Origin: Leptotrichia buccalis C-1013-b
GTDB taxonomy: Bacteria > Fusobacteriota > Fusobacteriia > Fusobacteriales > Leptotrichiaceae
Direction of reading: 5' to 3'
Assembly (NCBI RefSeq): GCF_000023905.1
Contig: NC_013192.1
Location: 1,674,001-1,738,000, forward strand
Length of the DNA stretch: 64,000 bases
Each line of letters begins with the position of its first letter. The stretch's first letter is position 1. The position numbers were made by a program, and so were the translations under genes. The notes under the pieces were generated by a model. That model ran no database searches, was not told the origin of the DNA, and saw nothing but the letters and a program-made list of their open reading frames with translations. Positions 43,731 to 52,067 of this stretch are shown here, in pieces.

Positions 43731-43758
43731 TTTCTAATTTAATAATTACGAGAAAATG

Positions 43759-43767
43759 TGGTATAAC
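43759..43767 (+). promoter_or_regulatory. extended -10 promoter of the phosphatase gene
   Basis: TGG-TATAAC within AATGTGGTATAAC, 65 bp before the ATG. It lies 29 bp outside the cassette. Confidence 0.5.
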
Positions 43768-43831
43768 AAATTTAAAAAACAAACGAAATTATGCAAGAAT
43801 ATCTATAAAAATAGAAAGGAATAGCTTAATT

Positions 43832-44401
43832 ATGAAAAAGACTTTGTATTTAATGCGGCATGGGCAGACTTTATTTAATTTACGGAAAAAAATTCAAGGA
43901 AGCTGTGATTCTCCACTAACTGACGAAGGAATCAGACAAGCTAAAATAGCTAAGAAATATTTTGAAAATAATGAAATTACTTTTGATGCAGCTTACTCCT
44001 CTACTCAAGAAAGAGCTAGTGATACGCTTGAAATTATAACTGAAAATAAAGTAAAATCTGAAAGGTTAAAAGGGATAAAAGAATGGCATTTTGGCGTATT
44101 TGAAAGTGAAAGCGAAGATTTGTTCCCGAGTGATTATAAAAATTTTTTTGGAAAATTTGGTGGAGAAAATTGGGAAGATGTGGAAAAAAGGACAAATGAA
44201 ACTTTGACTCAAATTATGGAAAAAGATAATCACGATTCTGTTCTGGCTGTAAGTCACGGAATGGTATGCCGTGTATTTTTTGAAAAATGGAATAGTGAGT
44301 CGCCACTTGAAAGCGTACCAAACTGTGCAATTTTCAAATATGAATATGAAAACGGAAAATTCACATTCATCGAAATGATTACCCACGATTTCACAAAATA
44401 A
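43832..44401 (+). CDS. histidine phosphatase family protein
   Basis: A 189-residue enzyme of the phosphoglycerate mutase-like superfamily. The phospho-acceptor motif LMRHGQT is at 7-13 (His10), with a Glu donor likely in the middle (GIKEWHFGVFESE) and the second catalytic His in VSHGMVCRVF. Members range from cofactor-dependent mutases to broad phosphatases; at this length a phosphatase is likelier. AAAGGAAT precedes the start. It faces the GNAT gene across a bidirectional terminator. Confidence 0.9.
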   Translation: MKKTLYLMRHGQTLFNLRKKIQGSCDSPLTDEGIRQAKIAKKYFENNEITFDAAYSSTQERASDTLEIITENKVKSERLKGIKEWHFGVFESESEDLFPSDYKNFFGKFGGENWEDVEKRTNETLTQIMEKDNHDSVLAVSHGMVCRVFFEKWNSESPLESVPNCAIFKYEYENGKFTFIEMITHDFTK

Positions 44402-44410
44402 AAAATAATA

Positions 44411-44480
44411 AAAACGCCTTAAATAGACTTTTACCTTTTTCATCATTCTAATTTTGTAAAAATCTTATTTTAAGGCTTTT
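44411..44480. terminator. bidirectional terminator
   Basis: GCCTTAAA (44416-44423) pairs with TTTAAGGC (44469-44476) between convergent genes; T-runs on both exits. Confidence 0.7.
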
Positions 44481-44503
44481 TCTTTTGTATTTTTTACTGA
44501 ATT

Positions 44504-44773
44504 TTAGGCTTTTAAATCATCATATTCTCCACTTTCAAACTTTTTCACAATGTAACTGCAAATTGGCACAATTTTATACCTATTTTCTCTTGCATACTCC
44601 ACACCAGCATCAAACAATTTTCCTGCAATTCCTTGACCTCTTAATTCGTAAGAAACTACAGTTGATTCAAAATACAATTTTTCCCCTTCTTTTCTGTAAG
44701 TCAATTTTGCAAGTTCATCTCCATTTTTTCCAAATATAAAAAATCCTTCATTTACTACGTGTCTTATTTCCAT
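44504..44773 (-). CDS. small GNAT-family N-acetyltransferase
   Basis: An 89-residue protein of the short GNAT group related to YjdJ. The acetyl-CoA loop is visible as RGQGIAGKLFDAGVEYAREN (45-64), preceded by the strand LYFESTVVSYEL and followed by YKIVPICSYIVKKFESG, typical of this subgroup. The substrate is unknown. AAGGAAG lies 9 bp before the ATG. Single gene on the minus strand. Confidence 0.88.
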   Translation of the reverse strand: MEIRHVVNEGFFIFGKNGDELAKLTYRKEGEKLYFESTVVSYELRGQGIAGKLFDAGVEYARENRYKIVPICSYIVKKFESGEYDDLKA

Positions 44774-44842
44774 TTTTCAAACTTCCTTTCAATTTTTTAT
44801 CTTATTATATAGTAAAATCGTTTTAAAATCAAATAAAAAAAT

Positions 44843-45601
44843 TTACAAATATTTTAATATTTCCCGCTTGTATTTGATAAATTCTTCTGACATTATAATT
44901 TCTTCATTATTATACGCTTTATTCTCGCTATTTTTTAAGTCAACATTTATTTGTGCAGCAATTTTACCTGGACTTCCTGCCAAAATATAAATTCTGTCGG
45001 AAAGCAGTATCGCCTCATCAATATCATGAGTAATAAACAAAGTTGACATCTTAATTTTGTTCATTATGTTCAGATACCAGCTATGAATTTTATGCTTTGT
45101 AATGGCGTCCAATGCACTGAAAGGCTCGTCAAGGAGAGCAACTTCGCTGGAAAATAAATATGTTCTAAGCAATGCCGCCCTTTGTTTCATCCCGCCTGAC
45201 AGTTTACTCGGATATAAATTTTCTGTACCTTCCAATCCAAAATCTTTAAAATACGGCTTTGCAATTTCCCGTGCCTTATTTTTATTTTCACCCCTTATCA
45301 CAAGTGGAAGTGCCACATTGTCAATAATTTTTTTATGAGGTAAAAGCAAATCCTTTTGCAGCATGTAGCTTATTTTTCCAGATTTTCCAGTTATATCTTC
45401 TCCATTCATTTTCACATTTCCACAATCAGGCTTTAAAAGTCCTGCAATAATGTTAAATAATGTCGTTTTTCCAGCGCCACTTACTCCTAAAATACAAACC
45501 AGCTCATTTTCATACAAATCAACCGAAACATTTTCCAAAACTTTTTTATTTTCAAAAGAAATGGAAATATCTTTTATTTCAAGCTTTTTGTTTTTCTTCA
45601 C
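44843..45601 (-). CDS. thiZ: ABC transporter ATPase, thiamine/precursor uptake
   Basis: A 252-residue ATPase of the NitT/TauT group: Walker A GVSGAGKTTL (38-47), signature KLSGGMKQR, Walker B VALLDEPFSALD and the switch His in FITHDIDEA. The start is GTG with AAGGAG 9 bp upstream. It is the last gene of a four-gene operon (thiamine-binding protein, permease, substrate-binding lipoprotein, ATPase) downstream of a TPP riboswitch, so the cargo is thiamine or its pyrimidine precursor. The symbol follows from this context. Confidence 0.88.
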   Translation of the reverse strand: MKKNKKLEIKDISISFENKKVLENVSVDLYENELVCILGVSGAGKTTLFNIIAGLLKPDCGNVKMNGEDITGKSGKISYMLQKDLLLPHKKIIDNVALPLVIRGENKNKAREIAKPYFKDFGLEGTENLYPSKLSGGMKQRAALLRTYLFSSEVALLDEPFSALDAITKHKIHSWYLNIMNKIKMSTLFITHDIDEAILLSDRIYILAGSPGKIAAQINVDLKNSENKAYNNEEIIMSEEFIKYKREILKYL

Positions 45602-45628
45602 TTAATATTTCTCCTTTTGATAAATTTT

Positions 45629-46603
45629 CTATTTCAAATACTCGTTACTATATCCAAAATCCTTTGGTATTTCACGCTCTACAGCTTTATTTTTGTAAAG
45701 CCATTCATAAAATCTGTTCCAACGGTTCCCATCAATTATTCCCCATTCCTTTGCATCAGACTGGTATTCTTTAGAAATCCATTTTTGGCTGGCTGTTACC
45801 AAGTTTATATCAAGCTCTGGTGAATTTTTTACCAAGATTTTTGCTGATTCCTCTGGATTTTTCATTGCGTATTCATACCCTTTTTTTATTGCCTTTAAAA
45901 CTTTTTTTGCAATTTCAGGATTCTTTTTCAGAAAGTCATTATTTGCAATAATTACAGGGCTGTAATAGTCAAGTTCTTCTCCATAGTCACGAATTTTTAG
46001 AAAATTTGTCTGAAGCCCTGCCCTTTCTGTAGCAATTCCATCCCACGCATAATAAACCCAGACAGCATCAACATCAGTCTTTAAGCCAGTTACAACATCT
46101 GTTATAGTATAAGGAATTAATTTTACTTTAGAAAAATCACCTTTATCATCTGTTACTAATTTTTTCAAAATAGCCTGCTCAATATTATCTTCCCAAGTGG
46201 CATATTTTTTACCTTCCAGTTTTTTTGGCGAGTCTATTCCTTTTTCCTTCAATGAAATAATTCCAGATGTATTATGCTGAAGAATTGCAGCGACAGCTGT
46301 TACTGGTACAGGATTCTCCTTTGCAAATGATTTTGCCAATGTATCCTGAAAACTTATTCCAAATTCTGCTCCTCCAGCTCCGATAAGTGCCGTTGTACTC
46401 CCTTCAGGCGGCTGCACAATTTCCACATCCAGTCCTTCTTCCTTAAAATATCCTAGGTCTTTTGCCACATAAAGCCCTGTATGATTCGTATTTGGTACCC
46501 AGTCCAGTACGATTTTTATTTTCTGATTATTTTTAGATTTTCCACACGAAACAGCCAAAACCAAGATTAAACATAAAATTAGAATTTTTGACACCTTTTT
46601 CAT
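45629..46603 (-). CDS. thiY: NMT1/THI5-like substrate-binding lipoprotein
   Basis: A 324-residue lipoprotein: signal peptide with lipobox (ILVLAVSC), then an NMT1/THI5-like fold: KIVLDWVPNTNHTGLYVAKDLGYF at the start, VEIVQPPEGSTTALIGAGGAEFGISF, and YSPVIIANNDFLKKNPE. Family members bind formylaminopyrimidine, HMP or thiamine. AGAGGT site before the ATG. It lies 27 bp upstream of the ATPase gene and 48 bp downstream of the permease gene. The exact ligand is not determinable by eye. Confidence 0.9.
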   Translation of the reverse strand: MKKVSKILILCLILVLAVSCGKSKNNQKIKIVLDWVPNTNHTGLYVAKDLGYFKEEGLDVEIVQPPEGSTTALIGAGGAEFGISFQDTLAKSFAKENPVPVTAVAAILQHNTSGIISLKEKGIDSPKKLEGKKYATWEDNIEQAILKKLVTDDKGDFSKVKLIPYTITDVVTGLKTDVDAVWVYYAWDGIATERAGLQTNFLKIRDYGEELDYYSPVIIANNDFLKKNPEIAKKVLKAIKKGYEYAMKNPEESAKILVKNSPELDINLVTASQKWISKEYQSDAKEWGIIDGNRWNRFYEWLYKNKAVEREIPKDFGYSNEYLK

Positions 46604-46651
46604 TTCTTTTACCTCTTTTCATTTTTTATTTTGAATTTTTTATTTAAAAAC

Positions 46652-47407
46652 TTACTTTTCCCAAACCATGCACCATTTCTGTATTTTTTTTACAAGATAC
46701 ATAAGCAGCAGGCTTATTGCAGAAATAAGAAAAATTACTGCAAACATCTTATCAAATGAATACGATTTTCTGACTCTTGTCATATAAACTCCAAGTCCGC
46801 TAAATCCACCGAGCCATTCAGCCACAACTGCTCCAATTATCGAATATGAAACCGAAATTCTAAGCCCTGCGAAAAAATATCCTAATGAGCCTGGCAATTT
46901 GACATGAATAAAGTTCTGAAATGGCGTTGCTCCCATTGTTTTTAACAAATTCAGCATATCCTTGTCAGCCGAACGAAATCCATCCAGAAGCCCAATAGTT
47001 ATAGGGAAAAACGAAGTCATAACAATAAGCGTAATCTTTGGCAATATTCCATATCCCAGCCAAAGTACCAAAAGCGGTGCAATCGCAACCGTCGGAATTG
47101 TCTGCGTAATCACCAAAACAGGATAAATCATTTTATACGCATATTCAAACCTATCCATAACAACCGCCACGGCAAATCCCAGGATTATTCCCAGTCCAAG
47201 CCCTAAAAATGCTTCAAGCAGAGTAATTTTTGTATGCTCCATAAGCAGTGGAAAATCATAAACAAACGCTTTTACAACTTCAAATGGCGACGGCAACATA
47301 AATTTTGGAATAATATTCACCATTGACAAAATTTGCCAAATCATCAATAATACAGCAATAATAATACTTGGTGCAATTTTATCTGTTATATTTTGAAATT
47401 TTTTCAT
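46652..47407 (-). CDS. thiX: ABC transporter permease, thiamine/precursor uptake
   Basis: About 251 residues with five to six membrane helices, of the binding-protein-dependent permease family (BPD). The EAA-like loop is in GFRSADKDMLNLLKTMGATPFQNFIHVKLPGS, and the C-terminal FLISAISLLLMYLVKKIQKW is a final helix. Its start lies within the 3' end of the thiamine-binding gene (28-bp overlap), indicating translational coupling. ATG 47407 is chosen over TTG 47410. Partners: the lipoprotein and ATPase genes downstream. Confidence 0.9.
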   Translation of the reverse strand: MKKFQNITDKIAPSIIIAVLLMIWQILSMVNIIPKFMLPSPFEVVKAFVYDFPLLMEHTKITLLEAFLGLGLGIILGFAVAVVMDRFEYAYKMIYPVLVITQTIPTVAIAPLLVLWLGYGILPKITLIVMTSFFPITIGLLDGFRSADKDMLNLLKTMGATPFQNFIHVKLPGSLGYFFAGLRISVSYSIIGAVVAEWLGGFSGLGVYMTRVRKSYSFDKMFAVIFLISAISLLLMYLVKKIQKWCMVWEK

Positions 47408-47690
47408 CAATCTTTAAAATATCTCCTTTCGGTTTATAATTTATTTTTACATACGACATCACACCCTCAGCCCCCGCTTTCACAGCCACAACTTGACATT
47501 CCTTCACAATTTCCATAAGTTCGTCAAAATTCCCTTCTATCGTTGTTTCAAATGGAGCAACATTCATTTTTAACCCTTTACTTTTAATAAATTCAATAAC
47601 TTCATCAACAACTCTTACAATTTCCTCATTTCCCACAACATTTGGCAATACTTGAATTGCAATACTCGCATTAATTTCTTTTCTTTCCAT
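47379..47690 (-). CDS. thiamine-binding protein (YkoF/MTH1187 type)
   Basis: A 103-residue soluble protein of the DUF77/MTH1187 family: INASIAIQVLPNVVGNEEIV, VDEVIEFIKSKGLKMNVAPFETTIEGNFDELMEIV and GAEGVMSYVKINYKPKGD. Related proteins bind thiamine or HMP. It is the first gene after the TPP riboswitch, and overlaps the permease gene, so it is part of the uptake operon. AAAGGA lies 11 bp before the ATG. Confidence 0.87.
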   Translation of the reverse strand: MERKEINASIAIQVLPNVVGNEEIVRVVDEVIEFIKSKGLKMNVAPFETTIEGNFDELMEIVKECQVVAVKAGAEGVMSYVKINYKPKGDILKIDEKISKYNR

Positions 47691-47732
47691 AATTTACCAT
47701 TCCTTTCTTATTTTTTATAATTTAAAATTTTT

Positions 47733-47764
47733 AAAACAAAAAATCCCCTTATCACAAGGAGATT
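47733..47764 (-). terminator. riboswitch-controlled terminator
   Basis: AATCTCCTT pairs with AAGGGGATT (one G-U) on the minus strand, followed by a T-run, between the TPP aptamer and the first gene of the operon. It is the likely off-switch. Confidence 0.75.
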
Positions 47765-47861
47765 TCTATAATTTTTTATAATTTAAAAATAAATATAAAT
47801 AACTTTAAAATTAAAATTATTTCATTCTTTATCTTAAACTATTTTTTATTTTATATAAAAT

Positions 47862-47932
47862 ACTCCCTCCGACAGCATTATCTGTATCAGGTTATATGGG
47901 TTTAATTCTCAGCAAATCTGCTCCCCAGTATT
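47862..47932 (-). promoter_or_regulatory. TPP riboswitch aptamer
   Basis: Read on the minus strand the sequence has all THI-element blocks: ACTGGGGAGC, GCTGAGA, ACCC, ACCTGATACAGATAATGC and GTCGGAGGGAGT, closing the P1 helix. TPP binding should favour the downstream terminator at 47733-47764, shutting off the transporter operon. The aptamer begins about 10 bp after the stop of the Wzz-like gene. Confidence 0.93.
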
Positions 47933-47942
47933 TTTTGATTGT

Positions 47943-48695
47943 TTAATTTTTTCTTTTCTTAATGTCTTTCCAGTCCAATGTATGAGAAAATTCTTTTGCA
48001 AATGCAATTAAAATTCCTAAAAATAATCCTAAAAATAAAGAACCAGCTATGACTAATTTTTTATTTAGTGCAGGTTTTGTTATGGAATTTACATATTTTA
48101 CAACTGGATTTGAATCATTTTTTAATAAACGGTAATATGCTAATCTCGAAACTAAAGTATCTGTTAGAGAATCTTTTGTTGTTCGGACATCAATATTTTT
48201 TGTCAAAAAAGCATACTGTTCTTCCAATAATTTTATTTGTGAATCCAAAAATTTATTTTTTCTTTCTAACAAATAATTTTGAGCAAGCATCGGATATTCT
48301 TTAGCAAAATTTTCTCCTTCAGTCTTATTATTTGTAGTAAATTTTATTTTTATGGTTGGATCGTTAGTTTCCGATTGGGCTGTCAATCTTGTTGTCATTT
48401 CCTTAAAAAATTTATCTTCTGGTAAATTTACATTTCTTAAAGTTTTTGAATTTTTTTTCAAAAAAGAATAAAAGTCAAAAGAACTTAGTGAAAATTGAGA
48501 ATTTTCTCCAATTTCAGTCAATACTTTGTCATTTCCATACATAATAATATCTGATTTAAAAGACTTATTTATAAAAACAAAAGCTGTAGACAGTATAATT
48601 ACTATTACTGTAGTTAAAGCAATTAAAAACTTGTTTTTATAAAGAATTTTCATTATCATATTCGCATCTATTATCTGCTGATTTTCATTATTCAT
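47943..48695 (-). CDS. Wzz-like chain-length determinant protein
   Basis: A 250-residue inner-membrane protein with the Wzz layout: N-terminal helix ~24-45 (FLIALTTVIVIILSTAFVFI), a large helical periplasmic part (~46-210) and a C-terminal helix ~215-236 (LVIAGSLFLGLFLGILIAFA), followed by a short basic tail. It lacks the tyrosine-kinase half of Wzc. Family members set polysaccharide chain length, but no polymerase gene is nearby. GGAAAGG precedes the ATG. The TPP riboswitch starts immediately after it. Confidence 0.8.
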   Translation of the reverse strand: MNNENQQIIDANMIMKILYKNKFLIALTTVIVIILSTAFVFINKSFKSDIIMYGNDKVLTEIGENSQFSLSSFDFYSFLKKNSKTLRNVNLPEDKFFKEMTTRLTAQSETNDPTIKIKFTTNNKTEGENFAKEYPMLAQNYLLERKNKFLDSQIKLLEEQYAFLTKNIDVRTTKDSLTDTLVSRLAYYRLLKNDSNPVVKYVNSITKPALNKKLVIAGSLFLGLFLGILIAFAKEFSHTLDWKDIKKRKN

Positions 48696-48851
48696 TTTTA
48701 TTTCCTTTCCAAAATCTAATTTTTATATATTCTAATTTTATCAAAAAAAGAAAAATATTACAATGAAAATTTTAAAATTATTAAAAATATCTAAAGTAAT
48801 TTTTTTAAATGAATAACGTTCAAAATAACAATTTAACTTTTAAATCCAGAA

Positions 48852-49709
48852 TTATCCTATTTCAACCATTTTTCTCTTTCTCTTATCAAAAGTTACCATT
48901 TCGGTAATTCCAAATTCCTTCACATATTCCCCAGCTTCCTTTATTTTCATTCCAACATGTTCCGCATAATGCGAATCACTTGATAAAATCACTGGAATAT
49001 CGTACTTTTTAACATATTCCATAAAATCGCGGTATGGTGTAATTTCCCTTATTGGATACCGATAAAATGTACCTGTATTTACATCTACAATCATATTATT
49101 TTTTTTCAAGCATTTAGCTGTATTTTCTAATAAATTATCAACATTCTTTTTATCTGGAATATTTTTAAACATTCGTAAATTAAACGGATGTCCTAAAATA
49201 TCATACATTCCCGTATTAGCTACATCTTCAATTTCCTTGGCATAATCCTTCCAGATTTGCACCAAATCTCCATCAACAAATTTATGTTTTAAAGCACTGA
49301 AATCAAATCCCCAGCCTTTAACAAAATGAATTGAAACTATTAAGTAATCAAACTCGTATTTTGACAAAATTTCCTTGACTTTCTCCTGATTTTTAAAATT
49401 ACACACTTCAATTCCAAATTTTACTGGATAACCTTTTGCTTTCAATTTATTTATAAAATCTCTGTATTCATCTAATGTATGAACAAATTTTGTTTTCTGC
49501 TCAAGCCATTTTTTCTGAAAATTCCCAGTTTCACTATCGTCCAAAATCAATTCCTCATAATACAAATCCTTAAATTCCTTAAATCCATGAGTATGTTCCG
49601 TTATACCAATTTCAGACAGCCCCATCTTTTTTGCCTGTTCAAAAAATGGATTTACATAATCTTCATCATAACTCCCAAATTCAAAATGCATATGATAATC
49701 TACTAACAT
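48852..49709 (-). CDS. PHP-domain histidinol-phosphatase family protein
   Basis: A 285-residue metal-dependent phosphoesterase: VDYHMHFEFGSYD (HxH motif at 5-7), GITEHTHGF, IVSIHFVKGWGFDF, ILGHPFNLR and VILSSDSHYAEHVG provide the trinuclear metal ligands. It could be HisK-type histidinol phosphatase or a phosphatase for another small phosphoester; no histidine genes are nearby. GAGGAAATATT precedes the ATG. Confidence 0.87.
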   Translation of the reverse strand: MLVDYHMHFEFGSYDEDYVNPFFEQAKKMGLSEIGITEHTHGFKEFKDLYYEELILDDSETGNFQKKWLEQKTKFVHTLDEYRDFINKLKAKGYPVKFGIEVCNFKNQEKVKEILSKYEFDYLIVSIHFVKGWGFDFSALKHKFVDGDLVQIWKDYAKEIEDVANTGMYDILGHPFNLRMFKNIPDKKNVDNLLENTAKCLKKNNMIVDVNTGTFYRYPIREITPYRDFMEYVKKYDIPVILSSDSHYAEHVGMKIKEAGEYVKEFGITEMVTFDKRKRKMVEIG

Positions 49710-49765
49710 AATATTTCCTCGCTTTCCTTATAATTAAAATAATTGAAATAAAAACTATATATAAA

Positions 49766-49806
49766 GGAAAAAGCTATTCCAAAATTCACCATTTTGAAAC
49801 AGCCTT
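49766..49806 (-). terminator. terminator of the cold-shock gene
   Basis: A long imperfect hairpin (AGGCTGTTTCAAAAT with ATTTTGGAATAGCTT) followed on the minus strand by TTTTTCC. Confidence 0.75.
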
Positions 49807-49833
49807 TCTTTAAACAAAAAATTAATTAATCGA

Positions 49834-50031
49834 TTATTGAGAAATTACATTTGTTGCTTGAGGTCCTTTTGGTCCTTCTTCTACATCAAAGCTTACTTCT
49901 TCACCTTCGTTAACTGTTTTGAATCCTTCTTTATTGATTTTTGAGAAATGTAAGAAATAATCATTTCCATCTTCTCCTGAAATAAATCCGAATCCTTTTT
50001 TGTCGTTAAACCATTTTACTTTACCTAACAA
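49834..50031 (-). CDS. cold-shock domain protein
   Basis: A 65-residue single OB-fold protein binding single-stranded nucleic acid: [16 protein letters not shown] (RNP1 KGFGFI), DYFLHFSKI (RNP2-like, VFVHF in most) and [12 protein letters not shown]. The start is TTG 50031 with AGGAGG 7 bp upstream; longer frames add ten residues not found in the family. RNP2 reads YFLHF rather than VFVHF. A ~100-nt leader from an extended -10 promoter (50128) may allow temperature-dependent control. Confidence 0.93.
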   Translation of the reverse strand: MLGKVKWFNDKKGFGFISGEDGNDYFLHFSKINKEGFKTVNEGEEVSFDVEEGPKGPQATNVISQ

Positions 50032-50138
50032 AGTATTACCTCCTAAAATTTTACACCTCAAACAACTGTTACTGTTACAAATATATATTTTTTGTTACAT
50101 GTTACTTGCTTTTGGTTATTTGATATTATTATACCACA
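50032..50138 (-). promoter_or_regulatory. extended -10 promoter and leader of the cold-shock gene
   Basis: Minus-strand TGTGGTATAAT (50138-50128), no clear -35, then a ~100-nt leader with repeated GTTAC/GTAAC tracts (TAACATGTAAC, GTAACAGTAAC). Long leaders are typical of cold-shock genes. Confidence 0.6.
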
Positions 50139-50305
50139 TTTTTTTTAAAAAGCATAGTTTTTTTTTCTAAAATTTTAATGATTTTTAAAAAAATATTATA
50201 AAATACTAATATAAACAAATAATTTATTACAAATAAATCTTGTAATTTTGTCCAAAACAATATAAAATATAAATAAAAATAAATATAAAAAGGAAGTGAT
50301 AATTA

Positions 50306-50848
50306 ATGAATTTAAAAAAATACATGTTATTAAGTTTATTTACGATACTAGCTATAATAAGTTGTGGAAAACCAGAAGAACCTAAAGATGAAAATGTGGA
50401 TGAAATTCAAATTGACCAAACAAATTCAGCAGATACAAACAATAACAATAATAACCAGCAAGCTAAAGCGAATCCTGCTAATCCTCAAGAATCTCAGGCA
50501 ACTCAGACTACTCAGACTGCTACAGAAATTCCGCAATCTGGTAATGAACAACCTCCTTCTCAAGTAAAGCCAGAAGAAGTCAAAGCTAGTAAAACTTTGC
50601 AGCATTTGGATAAATTAATGAATAAAGAAATTGCTGTAGAAGATAGAATCTTAGTATTTTCTAAAAAAGGTAACCAATATTTGGTGACTTATAAAGTTGA
50701 GAATGAAAATGGAGTAAGTACAGATGTAAAAAATCTGACTTTTAATGAAAAAACTGATAGTTTGACTGATGGTATTTATACATTTAAATTGAATAAAAAT
50801 AAATTAGGTTTGTATGCAGGAAATCAATTTATATTCTCAGTTGAATAA
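50306..50848 (+). CDS. lipoprotein, unknown
   Basis: A 180-residue lipoprotein: signal peptide with lipobox (FTILAIISC), then a long low-complexity region rich in Asn, Gln, Thr and Pro (~25-95) acting as a tether, and a C-terminal domain of ~80 residues with strands (ILVFSKKGNQYLVTYKVEN, LTFNEKTDSLTDGIYTFKLN). No family recognised. GGAAGTG before the ATG. It is convergent with the next gene across a terminator. Confidence 0.75.
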   Translation: MNLKKYMLLSLFTILAIISCGKPEEPKDENVDEIQIDQTNSADTNNNNNNQQAKANPANPQESQATQTTQTATEIPQSGNEQPPSQVKPEEVKASKTLQHLDKLMNKEIAVEDRILVFSKKGNQYLVTYKVENENGVSTDVKNLTFNEKTDSLTDGIYTFKLNKNKLGLYAGNQFIFSVE

Positions 50849-50921
50849 ATTAATTATCATATTTAACGAATATTAGAAAGAAGTCGTAGGCTTTTTATAA
50901 ATAGGAGTAGTTCATGAAAAT

Positions 50922-50976
50922 CACTCAAACAACTAGTAATATTTTAACTAATTAGTGTTTGAGTGTTTTATTTTTT
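50922..50976. terminator. bidirectional terminator
   Basis: CACTCAAAC (50922-50930) pairs with GTTTGAGTG (50957-50965), with further partial pairing inside; T-run on the plus strand. Confidence 0.75.
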
Positions 50977-50978
50977 AT

Positions 50979-51827
50979 TTATTCAATTGTTATTTTTCGT
51001 GGAATAATTCTTTTTTTCTCAACAATTTCCCTGTCTTTTCCCAAATTTTCCAAAATTTTTACTAAATGTTGATAAAGTTCCTCATTACTATAATTTTCCC
51101 GCTCTAGATGTAATTTTAAATTAATATAGGCAATTATAACATCACGTTCAACGTTTCCATTCAAACAATTTACATAAAAATTTATATCGAAAATATCCAA
51201 ATTTTCTTTTTTTGAAGCATCTTTTCCAAATAATTCTAAAATTTTAGGATGAAGTGTTCCTAGTTCATGTTTTGAAGAATACTTTGTATTTATTAATTCC
51301 AGCAAGTTAAAATCACGTCTTAAATCTATAAAATTATTATAGTCATTCCTAAGTTCAGCCCCTGTTCTTGTAATAAATCTTGTTATTTCTATTTCTCCAA
51401 TTTTATTTTTATCATTTTTCTGATTTTCAAAATTATTTGTTATTACCGTTTCTTCCTGTTCGATATTTATATTATCATTATTTAAAATTTCAAGTGAAAA
51501 ATCAGCATTTCTAATATAAAATTTTCGTTCTTCAAAATCTGAATATAATTTTAATTTTAACACATAACGATTTTCAATTTCTGGCATATCAAAATTATAA
51601 TTATTATTCATCCAGAAAATCTTTCCTCCACATTTTACAATTCCCTTTGTTACAATTACCCGTTTATTTTCTGAATCTGTAATTAAATCAAATCCAGTAA
51701 TTATCCCATCTTTATGATCCAAATACATTAAATTTGTTAGTTCAGCGGGATTATCCCTTAATAAATCAAGCGCCTCCTTACTTATTGTTTGTCCATGCCC
51801 AAATATTGGATATTTATTTTCAATCAT
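50979..51827 (-). CDS. unknown protein of the injection-like locus
   Basis: A 282-residue soluble protein. N-terminal half is beta-rich and ends in a short charged stretch (GHGQTISKEALDLLRDNP, GFDLITDSENKRVIVTKGIVKCGGKIFWMN); the C-terminal half is helical. The general tone (KGIVKCGGKIFWM) recalls baseplate or tail-associated proteins, but I recognise no family. It is the last minus-strand gene of the locus, 240 bp after the 721-residue protein. No signal peptide. Confidence 0.6.
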   Translation of the reverse strand: MIENKYPIFGHGQTISKEALDLLRDNPAELTNLMYLDHKDGIITGFDLITDSENKRVIVTKGIVKCGGKIFWMNNNYNFDMPEIENRYVLKLKLYSDFEERKFYIRNADFSLEILNNDNINIEQEETVITNNFENQKNDKNKIGEIEITRFITRTGAELRNDYNNFIDLRRDFNLLELINTKYSSKHELGTLHPKILELFGKDASKKENLDIFDINFYVNCLNGNVERDVIIAYINLKLHLERENYSNEELYQHLVKILENLGKDREIVEKKRIIPRKITIE

Positions 51828-52067
51828 TTTTTCCCCACCTTTTGTCTAATTTAGAATCAGACTTTAAAAATCACAATCATTTTTTATTTAGAAATTGATT
51901 TTATCAATTTTGATATTATACTCGAACCCATTTAAAATTGAACTGCTAAAAATTATAAATTTAGGGTTGAGTAAAATAGTCATAGCTTTTGAGTTCGACT
52001 TTAAAGCAGTTTTACTATAAAATAATTTTGAATATAATTTTAAATCTGATTCCAAATTTTTTCGTCA

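Noticed and set aside
47943-48695. Tyrosine-kinase capsule regulator (Wzc)
   Set aside because: No Walker motifs or tyrosine-rich tail; only the Wzz-type membrane part is present.
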